Assembly: GCF_025263485.1 (NCBI RefSeq) | Contig: NZ_CP079863.1 | Location: forward strand, 4,154,001-4,218,000 | Length of the DNA: 64,000 nucleotides | Direction of reading: 5' to 3' | Source: Mycobacterium sp. SMC-2 | GTDB lineage: Bacteria; Actinomycetota; Actinomycetes; Mycobacteriales; Mycobacteriaceae | Shown: piece after piece, positions 9,180 through 17,285 of the stretch | Numbering within the stretch: position 1 is the first letter of the stretch | How the letters are laid out: each line of letters opens with the position of its first letter | The notes under the pieces: model-generated | Database searches by the model: none | What the model saw: the letters and a program-made list of their open reading frames with translations, nothing else | What the model was told of the DNA's origin: nothing | Made by a program: the position numbers and the translations under genes

Positions 9180-10048
9180 GCACCGTTCGACTCTCGGTGG
9201 CCACACCCGTGGTGACGATGTTCCCAAAGTCCAGCGGCGACTGGGAGAAACACGCCTCCATCGAGGACCTGGCGCGCATCGCCGAAGCCGCCGATCGGCT
9301 CGGCTACCACCACCTGACCTGCAGCGAGCACATCGCGCTGCCCGCCGCCGAGACGCACCGCCGCGGCACCCGCTATTGGGATCCGCTGGCCACCTTCGGC
9401 TACTTGGCCGCGCGCACCCGGCGAATTCGGTTGGCCACCAACGTGCTGGTGCTCGGGTACCACCATCCACTCGAGGTCGCCAAGCGCTACGGCACGCTGG
9501 ACAAGGTCAGCGGCGGCAGGCTCATCCTCGGGGTCGGCGTCGGCAGCCTCAAAGAAGAGTTCGAGCTCATCGGCGCGCCGTTCGACGACCGCGGACCGCG
9601 CGGCGACGACGCCCTCAGGGCCCTGCGCGCCTCGCTGTCCGTGCCCGAACCCGCCTACCACGGCGAGTTCTATTCGTTCGACGGCATGGTCGTCGATCCG
9701 TGCGCGGTGCAGGAGCATGTCCCGATCTGGATCGGTGGGCGCACGCTACGGTCGCTGCGCCGCGCCGTGGCCCTGGCCGACGGCTGGGCGCCCTTCAGCG
9801 TGACCCTGGAGCAAGCGCGGGACTGGTTGCGCCGCTTCGACCTTCGGCCGGGATTCGAGGTCGTGCTGCCCCCACCGGCGCCGCTGGACCCGATCGACGA
9901 GCCGGAGCGCACCCGCGACGCGGTCGGCCAAGCGGCCGCGCACGGCGCCACCATCGTGCCCGCCGTCTTCAACCACACCTCGCTGCAGCACTACCTGGAC
10001 AACCTGCAGGCGCTGGCCGAGCTGCACTCCCCCGCGGGTGCCGCGTGA
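9176..10048 (+). CDS. LLM class (F420-dependent type) oxidoreductase
   Basis: A 290-residue luciferase-like monooxygenase fold protein. The N-terminal part is typical: LTCSEHIALP, a conserved RIRLATNVLVLGYHHPLEVAKRY segment and GRLILGVGVGSLKEEF. VPIWIGGRT follows. In mycobacteria this family usually uses coenzyme F420, sometimes FMN. It overlaps the SDR gene upstream (ATGA) and the next gene downstream (GTGA), so the three proteins are probably made together and act on one substrate. Substrate unknown. Confidence 0.85.
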   Translation: MSTVRLSVATPVVTMFPKSSGDWEKHASIEDLARIAEAADRLGYHHLTCSEHIALPAAETHRRGTRYWDPLATFGYLAARTRRIRLATNVLVLGYHHPLEVAKRYGTLDKVSGGRLILGVGVGSLKEEFELIGAPFDDRGPRGDDALRALRASLSVPEPAYHGEFYSFDGMVVDPCAVQEHVPIWIGGRTLRSLRRAVALADGWAPFSVTLEQARDWLRRFDLRPGFEVVLPPPAPLDPIDEPERTRDAVGQAAAHGATIVPAVFNHTSLQHYLDNLQALAELHSPAGAA

Positions 10049-10779
10049 TACGCGTCAGGGCAGGCATATTCAGCCTTACCGCCCCCGCTCCGGCCGACGA
10101 CGACGGCAGCTACCTGCGTTGGCACCTGCTGGATCACATGCCGGAGCAGTATCAGCTGCCGGGCATCGTGCACGGGCTGCGCTGGATCGCCGACGGCGAC
10201 TACCCCGAGCATCGCCTGGCCGGAAACGGCCCCCTCGGTGAGATCGGCAACGCGGTGCACTACCTGGTGAGCGACCCCGTCGAGGAAACCTTCGACGACT
10301 TCGTCGCGCTCGGTCGCGCGCTGCGCGAGAACGGTCGGTTCCCCGTCGTCCGGCCGTCGCTGCAAGTGTGCGGCCTGCGGTTGCTGCAGTGGGAATCTTC
10401 GCCGCACGCGCTCGTTTCCGCCGAGGTGGTGCCGTTTCGGCCGCACCGCGGCATCGTGCTCATCGTCGAAGAACCCGTCGACGGACGCCGCCCGGACGAG
10501 TGGCTGCAATGGCTGCGTGCCGAGCACCATCCGGCGCTGCTCGCCGTGCCGGGCACGGCCGGCGCATGGACATTCGGTTCCAGCGCCGGCTGGAGCCACC
10601 TGCCGCAGGGCTGGCGAACGGGCCGACAGTACATCACCGTCGTCTACCTCGATGACGACCCGCTGACCACCTCGGGCGCGCTGGCACCCGTCCTGGAAGA
10701 GCGCTGGCGATGGGCCGCCGTGCGACCGTTGTTTGCCGGGCCGCTGCGGAGCATGGTGAATTGGGAAGCGTGGCGGTAA
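10045..10779 (+). CDS. Hypothetical protein with duplicated dimeric alpha/beta-barrel-like half
   Basis: A 244-residue protein translated from GTG 10045, which overlaps the LLM stop. It has two similar halves. YLRWHLLDHMPEQYQLPGIVHGLRWI recurs as WLQWLRAEHHPALLAVPGTAGAWTF, each with the H-x-P pattern of EthD/dimeric-barrel proteins. Such domains often bind small hydrophobic ligands or haem. With the SDR and LLM genes it forms a three-gene unit. The function is inferred only from this fold-level resemblance. Confidence 0.75.
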   Translation: MIRVRAGIFSLTAPAPADDDGSYLRWHLLDHMPEQYQLPGIVHGLRWIADGDYPEHRLAGNGPLGEIGNAVHYLVSDPVEETFDDFVALGRALRENGRFPVVRPSLQVCGLRLLQWESSPHALVSAEVVPFRPHRGIVLIVEEPVDGRRPDEWLQWLRAEHHPALLAVPGTAGAWTFGSSAGWSHLPQGWRTGRQYITVVYLDDDPLTTSGALAPVLEERWRWAAVRPLFAGPLRSMVNWEAWR

Positions 10780-10863
10780 ACCCCGCGGTTGGCCGGCCGT
10801 TAGGGAAATGAGGCCTTCCCGCAACGAATGGGCCCTATAGTCCCCGCTGGCAAAGGAGGTGAC

Positions 10864-11358
10864 ATGCGAAGCCCGTACGTCCTCGCGGCCACCGGGATCG
10901 TGCTGGCGGCCGGTCTGTCCGGCTGTTCCGGCAAGGGCGGGAAACCGGCGTCCGCCCCGAGTTCGACTCCGGCTCCGGTAACCACGACCGTCATGATCGA
11001 CGGGAACAAACACACCATGACCGCGCGAGTCGAATGCTCCAGTTCGGCGGCGCAACCGGACGCGTCGCCCCCGGAATCGGGGGACCTCACCACCCGCATC
11101 AACGTGCACGACGATACGGCGTCAGTGTCACTGGCGATTTCGGACGAGAATCCGCCCATGGTGGACGGATTCGCGGTCTCGCTCACTCTGGCGACCGGTC
11201 AATACCAACTCCCCTATCAGGCCACCAGGTCGGCAACCCAGGTCCAGGCAACCAGGCAGGGCAAGAGTTACACGGTGACCGGGACGGGCGAAGCGACAAC
11301 ACCCGGCCAAAGCGGCACGCGCCCGGTGACTTTCGGGGTGCACGTCACCTGCCCGTGA
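10864..11358 (+). CDS. Lipoprotein of the 19-kDa antigen (LpqH) type
   Basis: A 164-residue lipoprotein. The signal peptide ends in the lipobox LSGC (Cys about residue 21), followed by a Ser/Pro/Thr-rich linker. The mature domain contains VMIDGNKHTMTARVEC, a segment near VSLAISDENPPMVDGF, GKSYTVTGTGEA and a terminal VHVTCP. These match the LpqH family of envelope lipoproteins; LppO (Rv2290), encoded beside SseB in M. tuberculosis, may be the counterpart. The start ATG 10864 is fixed by AAAGGAGGTGA immediately upstream, an almost ideal ribosome site. An in-frame start at 10828 lacks these features. Confidence 0.85.
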   Translation: MRSPYVLAATGIVLAAGLSGCSGKGGKPASAPSSTPAPVTTTVMIDGNKHTMTARVECSSSAAQPDASPPESGDLTTRINVHDDTASVSLAISDENPPMVDGFAVSLTLATGQYQLPYQATRSATQVQATRQGKSYTVTGTGEATTPGQSGTRPVTFGVHVTCP

Positions 11359-11359
11359 G

Positions 11360-12130
11360 TCAGCGCAGAATGGTGCCGCCGTCGATGTTGATCACCTGTC
11401 CGTTGATCCAGGAGCCCTCCTCGGAGCACAGAAAGGCGACCAGCGCGGCGACGTCGTCGGGATCCCCCACGCGCGTTCCGCGGATTCGCTTCAGCGCGCC
11501 GGCTTGCAGCTCCGGCCATTGCGGTGCGGAGCGGATGGCGTCGGTGGCGGTGAATCCCGGTGCGACGGCGTTGCAGCGAATGCCTTCCTTCCCCCACCGG
11601 GACGCGACGTGCCTTGTCAGCGCGCCGATTCCGGCCTTTGCGGTGGCGTAGGCCGGTCGCGCGGGCTCTCCCTGAAAGGCCGCCGCCGAGGACATGTTGA
11701 CGATCACCCCGCCGCCGCGCTCCAACATTCGCGGGATGGTGTACTTCATCGCGGCCAGGTATCCGCGCAGGTTCACGGCCATCACGCGATCCCAGGTGCC
11801 GAAGTCGATATCCACCACGTCGGTGTCGACCCGGATGGTGCTCATGTCCGCGCCCACGTTGAACAGCAGGTCGACCCCGCCGTACGTGGTGGCCGCGCTG
11901 TCGACCAGGGCGGCAACCGATTCGGGATCCGACAGATCGAAGGCGAAGTGCGCCGCCGTTCCACCCGCAGTCACGATGCGCGCGGCCGTCTGCTCCGCGG
12001 CGTCGTCGGCGATGTCGCCGACGACCACCCGGCAGCCTTCGGCGCCGAGGCGAGCTGCCGTTGCCGCACCGATGCCGGTGGCACCGCCGACGACGATCGC
12101 GACCTTGTCGGCCAGACCGCGCAGCCCCAT
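11360..12130 (-). CDS. SDR family oxidoreductase
   Basis: A 256-residue classical SDR from ATG 12130, with GGAGG 6 bases upstream. Motifs are the cofactor loop GGATGIGAATA, NVGAD in place of NNAG, the catalytic Ser in NMSSAAA, Tyr and Lys in PAYATAKAG, and INGQVINIDGG near the end. The open frame continues far upstream, but that part is antisense to the dehydrogenase gene. It is divergent from the zinc dehydrogenase at 12233 and shares a short regulatory region with it, suggesting a two-enzyme pathway. Its stop lies 1 bp from the convergent lipoprotein stop. Confidence 0.88.
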   Translation of the reverse strand: MGLRGLADKVAIVVGGATGIGAATAARLGAEGCRVVVGDIADDAAEQTAARIVTAGGTAAHFAFDLSDPESVAALVDSAATTYGGVDLLFNVGADMSTIRVDTDVVDIDFGTWDRVMAVNLRGYLAAMKYTIPRMLERGGGVIVNMSSAAAFQGEPARPAYATAKAGIGALTRHVASRWGKEGIRCNAVAPGFTATDAIRSAPQWPELQAGALKRIRGTRVGDPDDVAALVAFLCSEEGSWINGQVINIDGGTILR

Positions 12131-12159
12131 GGCCGCCTCCTTCGGGACTGTTGACTTGA

Positions 12160-12177
12160 CCTCTACAGTTCTAGAGG
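12160..12177. promoter_or_regulatory. Candidate operator in the divergent SDR/ADH region
   Basis: CCTCTA (12160-12165) and TAGAGG (12172-12177) form a perfect 6-bp inverted repeat with a 6-base spacer. It lies in the 102-bp gap between the divergent genes. A regulator bound here could control both. Confidence 0.35.
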
Positions 12178-12232
12178 GTTGCGGGCGAGAAGGAAACCTC
12201 GGAGGCACGCCGCAAACCGCAAGGAGTGAGTC

Positions 12233-13243
12233 ATGAAGGTGGCAATGGTGACGGGCCCGGGTAAGGCCGAGGTCGTCGACGCCGACCGCCCCCAGATCGG
12301 CCCGCACGACGCGCTCGTCCGGATGCGCGCCTGCGGCATCTGCGGTTCCGACGCGTTCTACATCGCCATCGGCGGTATCCCGCCTCGTCACGGCCGGATG
12401 CCGCTGGGGCACGAGCCGGCCGGGGAGGTCGTCGAGGTCGGCGCCGACGTGTCCGGCATCGGGGTGGGTGATCACGTGGTGATCAACCCCATGGCCTCGG
12501 CCGGTGGGATCATCGGAAACGGCGGGGCCACTGGGGCACTCGGCGACTACCTGCTCATCGAGAACGCCGTCCGCGGAACCAGCCTGGAGGTCATCCCCGA
12601 CCACGTCCCGTGGGAGGTCGCCGCGCTCAACGAGCCGATGGCCGTCGCGCGCCACGGCGTCAACCGCTGCAAACCCAAACCGTCGGACAAGGTTGTGGTG
12701 TTTGGCGCCGGCCCGATCGGGTTGGGCGCGACGCTGGCCTTCAAATCCGTTGGGGTCAGCCACGTGGTGGTCGCCGATCTGATCCCGCCCCGCCTGGAGA
12801 AGGCGTTGCAGATCGGGGCCGACGCGGTCATCAACTCCGCCCAGGAGGACGTCGTCCGCCGCCTGATCGAGTTGCACGGCGAGGGCGAGTCGGTATTCCC
12901 TGGGAAGGCGGGCACCGACATCTACCTCGACGCAGCGGGCGCGCCAGCCGTCGTCAACACGGCGCTGGCCGCCGCGAAGAAGGGGGCCACTTTGGGAATC
13001 GTCGGGGTGCACAAGGAACCGGTCCCCGTGGAATTCGTCAACGTGATGAGCAATGAGATCAACATCATCGGCTGCATGGGCTACCCCGACGAAATCTTTC
13101 AGGTCACCGGCGATCTGGTGGCGAACTGGGAGAAATACGCGCTCATCGTCAGCCATACCATCCCGTTCGAAAACCTCGGCGAAGCGCTCGAGCTGGCCGG
13201 CTCCCCGGGCGCCGCCGACAAGGTGGTCGTCACCTTCCGGTAG
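12233..13243 (+). CDS. Zinc-type medium-chain alcohol dehydrogenase
   Basis: A 336-residue MDR-family dehydrogenase. Catalytic-zinc residues are visible in RACGICGSDAF and GHEPAGEV, and the NAD(P)-binding loop is VFGAGPIGLGATL. The four-cysteine structural-zinc lobe of classical alcohol dehydrogenases is absent: the segment after VINPMAS is Gly-rich instead. This places it nearer to threonine/sorbitol-type dehydrogenases lacking that lobe. The start ATG 12233 has AAGGAGTGAG upstream. It is divergently transcribed from an SDR gene. Substrate unknown. Confidence 0.85.
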   Translation: MKVAMVTGPGKAEVVDADRPQIGPHDALVRMRACGICGSDAFYIAIGGIPPRHGRMPLGHEPAGEVVEVGADVSGIGVGDHVVINPMASAGGIIGNGGATGALGDYLLIENAVRGTSLEVIPDHVPWEVAALNEPMAVARHGVNRCKPKPSDKVVVFGAGPIGLGATLAFKSVGVSHVVVADLIPPRLEKALQIGADAVINSAQEDVVRRLIELHGEGESVFPGKAGTDIYLDAAGAPAVVNTALAAAKKGATLGIVGVHKEPVPVEFVNVMSNEINIIGCMGYPDEIFQVTGDLVANWEKYALIVSHTIPFENLGEALELAGSPGAADKVVVTFR

Positions 13244-13278
13244 TTGTCTGCCGCGACCGCCTCTGCGATGCTGGCGGC

Positions 13279-14262
13279 TTGGACATCTTCGCGGAGTGGC
13301 AGGACGGCGGTACGGAACTGCGTTGGCGGTCAACGACCGCCGCCAACGACGGGCGCGAAGTCGCGGTGTTCTGTCGCCGCTGCGGGACACCGGGCGCACC
13401 CGCCTTGGTGCTCGTGCACGGCTTCCCGACGTCGAGCATCGACTTTTTCGCCCTGGCGGGTGAGCTGGGCTCGGAGTTCGACATGTACTTACTGGACTTT
13501 CCGGGTTACGGCCTGTCGGACAAACCGGCTGAGCCGTACGTCTATTCGCTCTACGACGACGCGCGTCTGCTCGTGTACGCGATCACCCAGGTGTGGAATC
13601 TGACCGACTTTCGCATGCTCACCCACGACCGCGGCAGCAGCGTCGGGATGATCGCGGTGGAGATGCTGGCGGCCCTGGATCCGCCTGCCGTACCCGTCGA
13701 TCTCATCGTGACGAATGCCAACATCTACCTGCCCCTGTCCAACCTGACCGCGTTCCAGACCGCGTTGCTCGACCCCGCGACCGGGCGGCCCACCGCCGCG
13801 GCGACGACGCCGGAGATGTTGGCCGCCGGCCTGGGGGCCAACACCTTCATGCCGCGGCGAACGCTCGACGACCCGGAGATCGCCGCGTTGGCGAAGTGCT
13901 TCGCCCACAACGACGGGATCCGCGTCCTGCCCGACACCATTCAATATCTCCACGAGCGTGCCGCGGACGAAACGGGTTGGCTGGAAGCGCTTTCCAAGAG
14001 CCCGGTCAATACCACCGTGGTGTGGGGGTTGCACGATGGTGTCGCGCCGCTGCGCGTCCCCAACCATGTCTGGCAGGCGTATCTGAAGACCAAGCCCGGC
14101 CGCAACCGCTACTGGGTGGTGCCCGGCGCCGACCACTACCTGCAATGCGACGCCCCCGGGCAACTCGCCCAGATCGTTCGTCTCACGGCTCGGGGTGGGG
14201 ACATTCCGCTGCAGACGCTCGGCGACCAACCCGACGGCGCGGTGCTGGTGGACCAGTCGTAG
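13279..14262 (+). CDS. Alpha/beta hydrolase (epoxide hydrolase/dehalogenase-like)
   Basis: A 327-residue alpha/beta hydrolase. The oxyanion region is VLVHGFPTSSIDF, the nucleophile elbow is probably THDRGSSVG with Asp as nucleophile, a loop is FPGYGLSDKP, and the catalytic His is in GADHYLQ. An Asp nucleophile points to epoxide hydrolase or haloalkane dehalogenase chemistry rather than esterase. The start is TTG 13279, 36 bp after the dehydrogenase stop, so the two may be cotranscribed. A 24-bp hairpin follows the gene. Confidence 0.8.
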   Translation: MDIFAEWQDGGTELRWRSTTAANDGREVAVFCRRCGTPGAPALVLVHGFPTSSIDFFALAGELGSEFDMYLLDFPGYGLSDKPAEPYVYSLYDDARLLVYAITQVWNLTDFRMLTHDRGSSVGMIAVEMLAALDPPAVPVDLIVTNANIYLPLSNLTAFQTALLDPATGRPTAAATTPEMLAAGLGANTFMPRRTLDDPEIAALAKCFAHNDGIRVLPDTIQYLHERAADETGWLEALSKSPVNTTVVWGLHDGVAPLRVPNHVWQAYLKTKPGRNRYWVVPGADHYLQCDAPGQLAQIVRLTARGGDIPLQTLGDQPDGAVLVDQS

Positions 14263-14277
14263 CCTCGCCGTTGCCGC

Positions 14278-14333
14278 CGAGTGTGACGCCACCGTCACGT
14301 TCGACGCCCAACGTGACGGTGGCGTCACGCTCG
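14278..14333. terminator. 24-bp hairpin between convergent hydrolase and P450 genes
   Basis: The arms 14278-14301 and 14310-14333 are complementary throughout, with one G-T wobble at 14282/14329; the inner 19 bp (GTGACGCCACCGTCACGTT) are perfect. The loop is 8 bases. It is the only structure in the 92-bp gap and could terminate both genes. Confidence 0.65.
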
Positions 14334-14354
14334 AGCCGGAAGGCCGAGAAGGCC

Positions 14355-15557
14355 TCAGCCCGTGACGACGGGCAGGCGCGCCCATCCGCGCACGCTCGCG
14401 GTGTGCGCCCGCTGGGCGTTGGCGTAGTCGACCTCCCAGTCGGGCCAGCGTTTCAAAACCTCTTCGAGGGCAACCCGGCCCTCCATCCGGGCCAGCGCCG
14501 AGCCGAGGCAGAAGTGCAGCCCCTGCCCGAAACTCAGGTGGCCGCCCTGGCGGTGGATGTCGTAGCGATCCGGATCGTCGAAGTGGCGGTCGTCGCGGTT
14601 GGCGGAACCGTTGAGCAGCAACATGTATGAGCCCTCGGGCACCGCCCGGCCGTAGAGTTCGGCATCCTGGGCCACGTACCGGGCCTGCACCGGCGACGGC
14701 GGCTCGTAGCGCAGGGTCTCCTCGACCGCGCCGGGAATCAGGGACGGGTCCGCGACGAGTTCGCGGCGCTGATCCGGGTGGTCCGACAGCAGCTGCCCCA
14801 TGAAGCCGATCAGCCGGGCCGTGGTCTCGTTCCCGGCGCCGGCGATCATGGCGGTGTACGCCAGCACCTCGGTCCGTGACAAGGGGCGTCGCGTGCCGTC
14901 GGGTTCTTCGATCTCGGCCCGCAGCAAGTCGGTCATCAGGTCGTCGGACGGGTGATTCGCCCGCCACTCGATGTACTCGGCGAACATCACGATGCTGTCC
15001 TCGAATAGCTTCGCGTTGACCTCAGCGGGGTCGCGGTCCTTGGACAACTCGATGTACGCCCCGCCGCGATCGCGAATCTTGGCCTGATCCTGCTCGGGAA
15101 TGCCCAACAGGTACCCGATGGTCCGCATCGGCATCATCGCCCCGAGGTCGGCGATGAAGTCGAAGCCGCCCGCACCGATCAGCGGATCCAACTCTCGAAC
15201 ACAGAAGCTGCGCACCAGGTCCTCCACCGCCAGCATGCGCCGTGGCGTGAAAACGCGGGACAGCAGGCGGCGGTGCAGGTCGTGCAGCGGGGGGTCCTCG
15301 AACAACAGAATGCCCGGCGGCACTTCGATATTGGCGAACAAGATGTCGGCCGTGGTCCCCCGCCCGGATCGGTAGGTCTGCCAGTTCGGCAGTTCACGCG
15401 CCACGTCCTCGTACCGGCTCAGGGCGTAGAAGTTGTACTTCTCGTTGTAGTACAGCGGCGCTTCTTCGCGCATGCGCCTCCACACCGGGTACGGGTTGTC
15501 GTCGATGTCGGAGTCGAACGGGTCGTAGTACAAGTCGATCGCGCTGGTGCCCACCAA
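14355..15557 (-). CDS. Cytochrome P450
   Basis: A 400-residue bacterial class I P450. The I-helix motif is AGAGNETT, the K-helix motif is ETLRYEPPSPVQARYV, and the haem loop is FGQGLHFCLGSALARME, in which Cys350 ligates the iron. It needs a ferredoxin and reductase, which are not encoded nearby. It lies directly downstream (16 bp) of the TetR gene on the same strand and is probably under its control. Substrate unknown; the island around it suggests a hydrophobic or lipid-like compound. Confidence 0.93.
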   Translation of the reverse strand: MVGTSAIDLYYDPFDSDIDDNPYPVWRRMREEAPLYYNEKYNFYALSRYEDVARELPNWQTYRSGRGTTADILFANIEVPPGILLFEDPPLHDLHRRLLSRVFTPRRMLAVEDLVRSFCVRELDPLIGAGGFDFIADLGAMMPMRTIGYLLGIPEQDQAKIRDRGGAYIELSKDRDPAEVNAKLFEDSIVMFAEYIEWRANHPSDDLMTDLLRAEIEEPDGTRRPLSRTEVLAYTAMIAGAGNETTARLIGFMGQLLSDHPDQRRELVADPSLIPGAVEETLRYEPPSPVQARYVAQDAELYGRAVPEGSYMLLLNGSANRDDRHFDDPDRYDIHRQGGHLSFGQGLHFCLGSALARMEGRVALEEVLKRWPDWEVDYANAQRAHTASVRGWARLPVVTG

Positions 15558-15573
15558 TGTAAAGTCCCTTCAG

Positions 15574-16227
15574 TCAGTCGTTTCGGTGTAGGAAGCCATG
15601 CAGGATCGCCTGGACGAGTTCGTCGACGATGACCTTCCTCGACGGCGGCCTGCTCCCGAAATACGCGGAACGCAACGCTGCCATCCCGGCGATCATCGCC
15701 ACCGTCGAATGGGCCGGCAGGTCCGGGTGTTGCGCCCGCAACCCCCGCAGGTTCATGCCCTCGGCGCTGATCTGGCCGAGCGTCGTGATCGCCCGCCTGA
15801 TCTCCGCGATGCCGGCGTCGGCCTTTTCCTCCTCGCTCAGCGCCTCCGACGCCATCAGCGTCAACAGCAGGCCCTGGTGCTCGACGAACACGTCGTAGAG
15901 CTGCCCGACGAAGTGGCGCGACAGCTCCTCCTCGTCGGTCTCCTCCGGGACCACCGACTGCCAGGTCCGGCCGAACTCCTCGACGAAGGTGGTGAAGGGC
16001 AACACGAGCGCCTCGCGGAACAGCGCCGCCTTCGAGCCGAAGTGCCGAAACAACAGATGCTCGGTAACACCTGCGGCCTGGGCGATTTCACGCGTCGTCG
16101 TGCTGCGGTAGTCCTGGCGGGCGAAGCGGGCACGGGCGGCGTCGAGCAGCAGTCCGCGCGGGGCGCCGCGGGGCCGGCGCGTCGTCGCAGCCGATGTGCT
16201 GCGCTTCGTGGGTGGCCGCTGGGGCAC
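15574..16227 (-). CDS. TetR family transcriptional regulator
   Basis: About 217 residues. A basic N-terminal extension precedes a TetR helix-turn-helix (YRSTTTREIAQAAGVTEHLLFRHFGSKAAL) and then a variable helical ligand domain. I chose GTG 16227, which has GAGGAG 8-13 bases upstream. The longer frame from GTG 16275 would start inside the palindrome proposed as its operator. It is divergent from the small peptide/AveC-like genes and upstream of the P450. It probably represses both directions and is released by a substrate or acyl-CoA of the pathway. Confidence 0.88.
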   Translation of the reverse strand: MPQRPPTKRSTSAATTRRPRGAPRGLLLDAARARFARQDYRSTTTREIAQAAGVTEHLLFRHFGSKAALFREALVLPFTTFVEEFGRTWQSVVPEETDEEELSRHFVGQLYDVFVEHQGLLLTLMASEALSEEEKADAGIAEIRRAITTLGQISAEGMNLRGLRAQHPDLPAHSTVAMIAGMAALRSAYFGSRPPSRKVIVDELVQAILHGFLHRND

Positions 16228-16263
16228 TGTCTCGCTCCTCGCCCGATGGTTGACTGCCTTTAG

Positions 16264-16279
16264 GATAGTGTGCACTATC
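16264..16279. promoter_or_regulatory. Probable TetR operator GATAGTG-TG-CACTATC
   Basis: A perfect 7-bp inverted repeat with a TG centre lies between the TetR start (16227) and the divergent peptide gene (16305). TetR regulators commonly bind such palindromes in their own promoter. A closely related site is at 21500-21525. Confidence 0.65.
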
Positions 16280-16304
16280 TACACAGTCGAGTATCGGAAG
16301 GGGT

Positions 16305-16421
16305 GTGACCGTGGGCGCTGTCATCATGCTGGGCACGTTGTTCGGGCTGATCGTGCTGATATTCGGGCTGGTGCTGCGCTTTGACCCGCAGGCACGCCGG
16401 ACTCCGGGTCCCGACCAGTGA
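16305..16421 (+). CDS. 38-residue single-span membrane peptide
   Basis: A short ORF from GTG 16305 (or GTG 16311) to TGA 16419-16421. It encodes one hydrophobic helix, roughly VIMLGTLFGLIVLIFGLVL, followed by a short polar tail RFDPQARRTPGPDQ. Its stop overlaps the GTG start of the AveC-like gene (GTGA), so translation of the two is probably coupled. It lies directly after the palindrome. Hydrophobic composition and coupling argue that it is real; it may be a small subunit of the downstream membrane protein. Confidence 0.6.
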   Translation: MTVGAVIMLGTLFGLIVLIFGLVLRFDPQARRTPGPDQ

Positions 16422-17203
16422 GCTCCCAGATGACGCCCGTGATGCAGGCGGCCAGCGACTTCGCGCTCGTCGGGGGCATCTCGTTCACCGCCCTCGGCGT
16501 GTACCTGAGCGTTCGCCGGCGCCGCCTGCACCCGCTCCTGCTGCTGTGCATCTCGGCGATGTCGTTCTCCTGGATCGAGGCGCCCTACGACTGGGCGATG
16601 TACGCGCAGTTCCCGCCGGCCATCCCCCGCATGCCGTCGTGGTGGCCGTTGAACGTGACGTGGGGCGGACTGCCCTTGTTCGTTCCCGTCGGCTACATCT
16701 CCTACTTCGTGCTGCCCGCCGTGACGGGCACGGCGCTCGGGCGATGGCTGAGCGCACGGTTCGGGTGGCGCAGGCCCCCAACATTATTGGTGGTCGGTCT
16801 CATCGTCGGCTTCTGCTGGGCGCTCTTCTTCAACGGGTTCCTGGGCGCCAAGCTCGGCGTATTCTATTACGGCCGGGTGATCCCCGGTCTGGCGATCCGC
16901 GAGGGCACGGTGCATCAGTACCCGCTCTACGACTCCCTCGCGATGGCCATCCAGATGATGGCCTTCACCTATCTGCTGGGACGCACCGACGCGCAAGGGC
17001 GAAACGTCATCGAGATGTGGGCCAAGCGCAGGTCGAAGGGCCGACTCGGCTCGTCACTGCTGTCCGTCCTGGCCGTCGTCGTGGTCGGAAACGTGCTCTA
17101 TGGCGCGGTTTTCGCACCGCACCTGGTGACGAAGCTGGGTGGTTGGGTGACCGCGGGGCCGACGGAACAGTTGTTCCCCGGCGTACCGAACCAACCGCGC
17201 TAG
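16418..17203 (+). CDS. Integral membrane protein, AveC-like (spirocyclase family)
   Basis: A 261-residue polytopic membrane protein with about six or seven hydrophobic segments. Characteristic aromatic motifs are SFSWIEAPYDWAMYAQFPP, PLNVTWGGLPLFVPVGYISYF and FNGFLGAKLGVFYYG. I recognise these as the AveC-like family, named for the avermectin spirocyclase/dehydratase. Most mycobacterial members have no proven activity. It may modify a lipophilic substrate together with the neighbouring P450 and LLM enzymes. The start is GTG 16418, overlapping the upstream peptide. Confidence 0.65.
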   Translation: MSSQMTPVMQAASDFALVGGISFTALGVYLSVRRRRLHPLLLLCISAMSFSWIEAPYDWAMYAQFPPAIPRMPSWWPLNVTWGGLPLFVPVGYISYFVLPAVTGTALGRWLSARFGWRRPPTLLVVGLIVGFCWALFFNGFLGAKLGVFYYGRVIPGLAIREGTVHQYPLYDSLAMAIQMMAFTYLLGRTDAQGRNVIEMWAKRRSKGRLGSSLLSVLAVVVVGNVLYGAVFAPHLVTKLGGWVTAGPTEQLFPGVPNQPR

Positions 17204-17210
17204 CCACGAA

Positions 17211-17259
17211 CGTCGAGTTGTTGCGCAGAATCGCGCACATTTCACCCAACAACTCGACG
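17211..17259 (+). terminator. 13-bp inverted repeat before the binding-protein gene
   Basis: CGTCGAGTTGTTG (17211-17223) pairs perfectly with 17247-17259 across a 23-base loop. It begins 8 bp after the AveC-like stop and ends 27 bp before the next start. It could terminate transcription or attenuate expression between the two tandem genes. Confidence 0.5.
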
Positions 17260-17285
17260 CTCAGCACGGAAACGGAGGGAGTCTC

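Noticed and set aside
8593..10044. Long plus-strand frame upstream of the hypothetical gene at 10045
   Set aside because: Only its last third (from GTG 10045) is protein-like. The rest overlaps the SDR and LLM genes in another frame.
12131..13399. Upstream extension of the SDR frame that starts at 12130
   Set aside because: The extension is antisense to the zinc dehydrogenase, and the SDR fold starts at MGLRGLADKVAIV with its own ribosome site.
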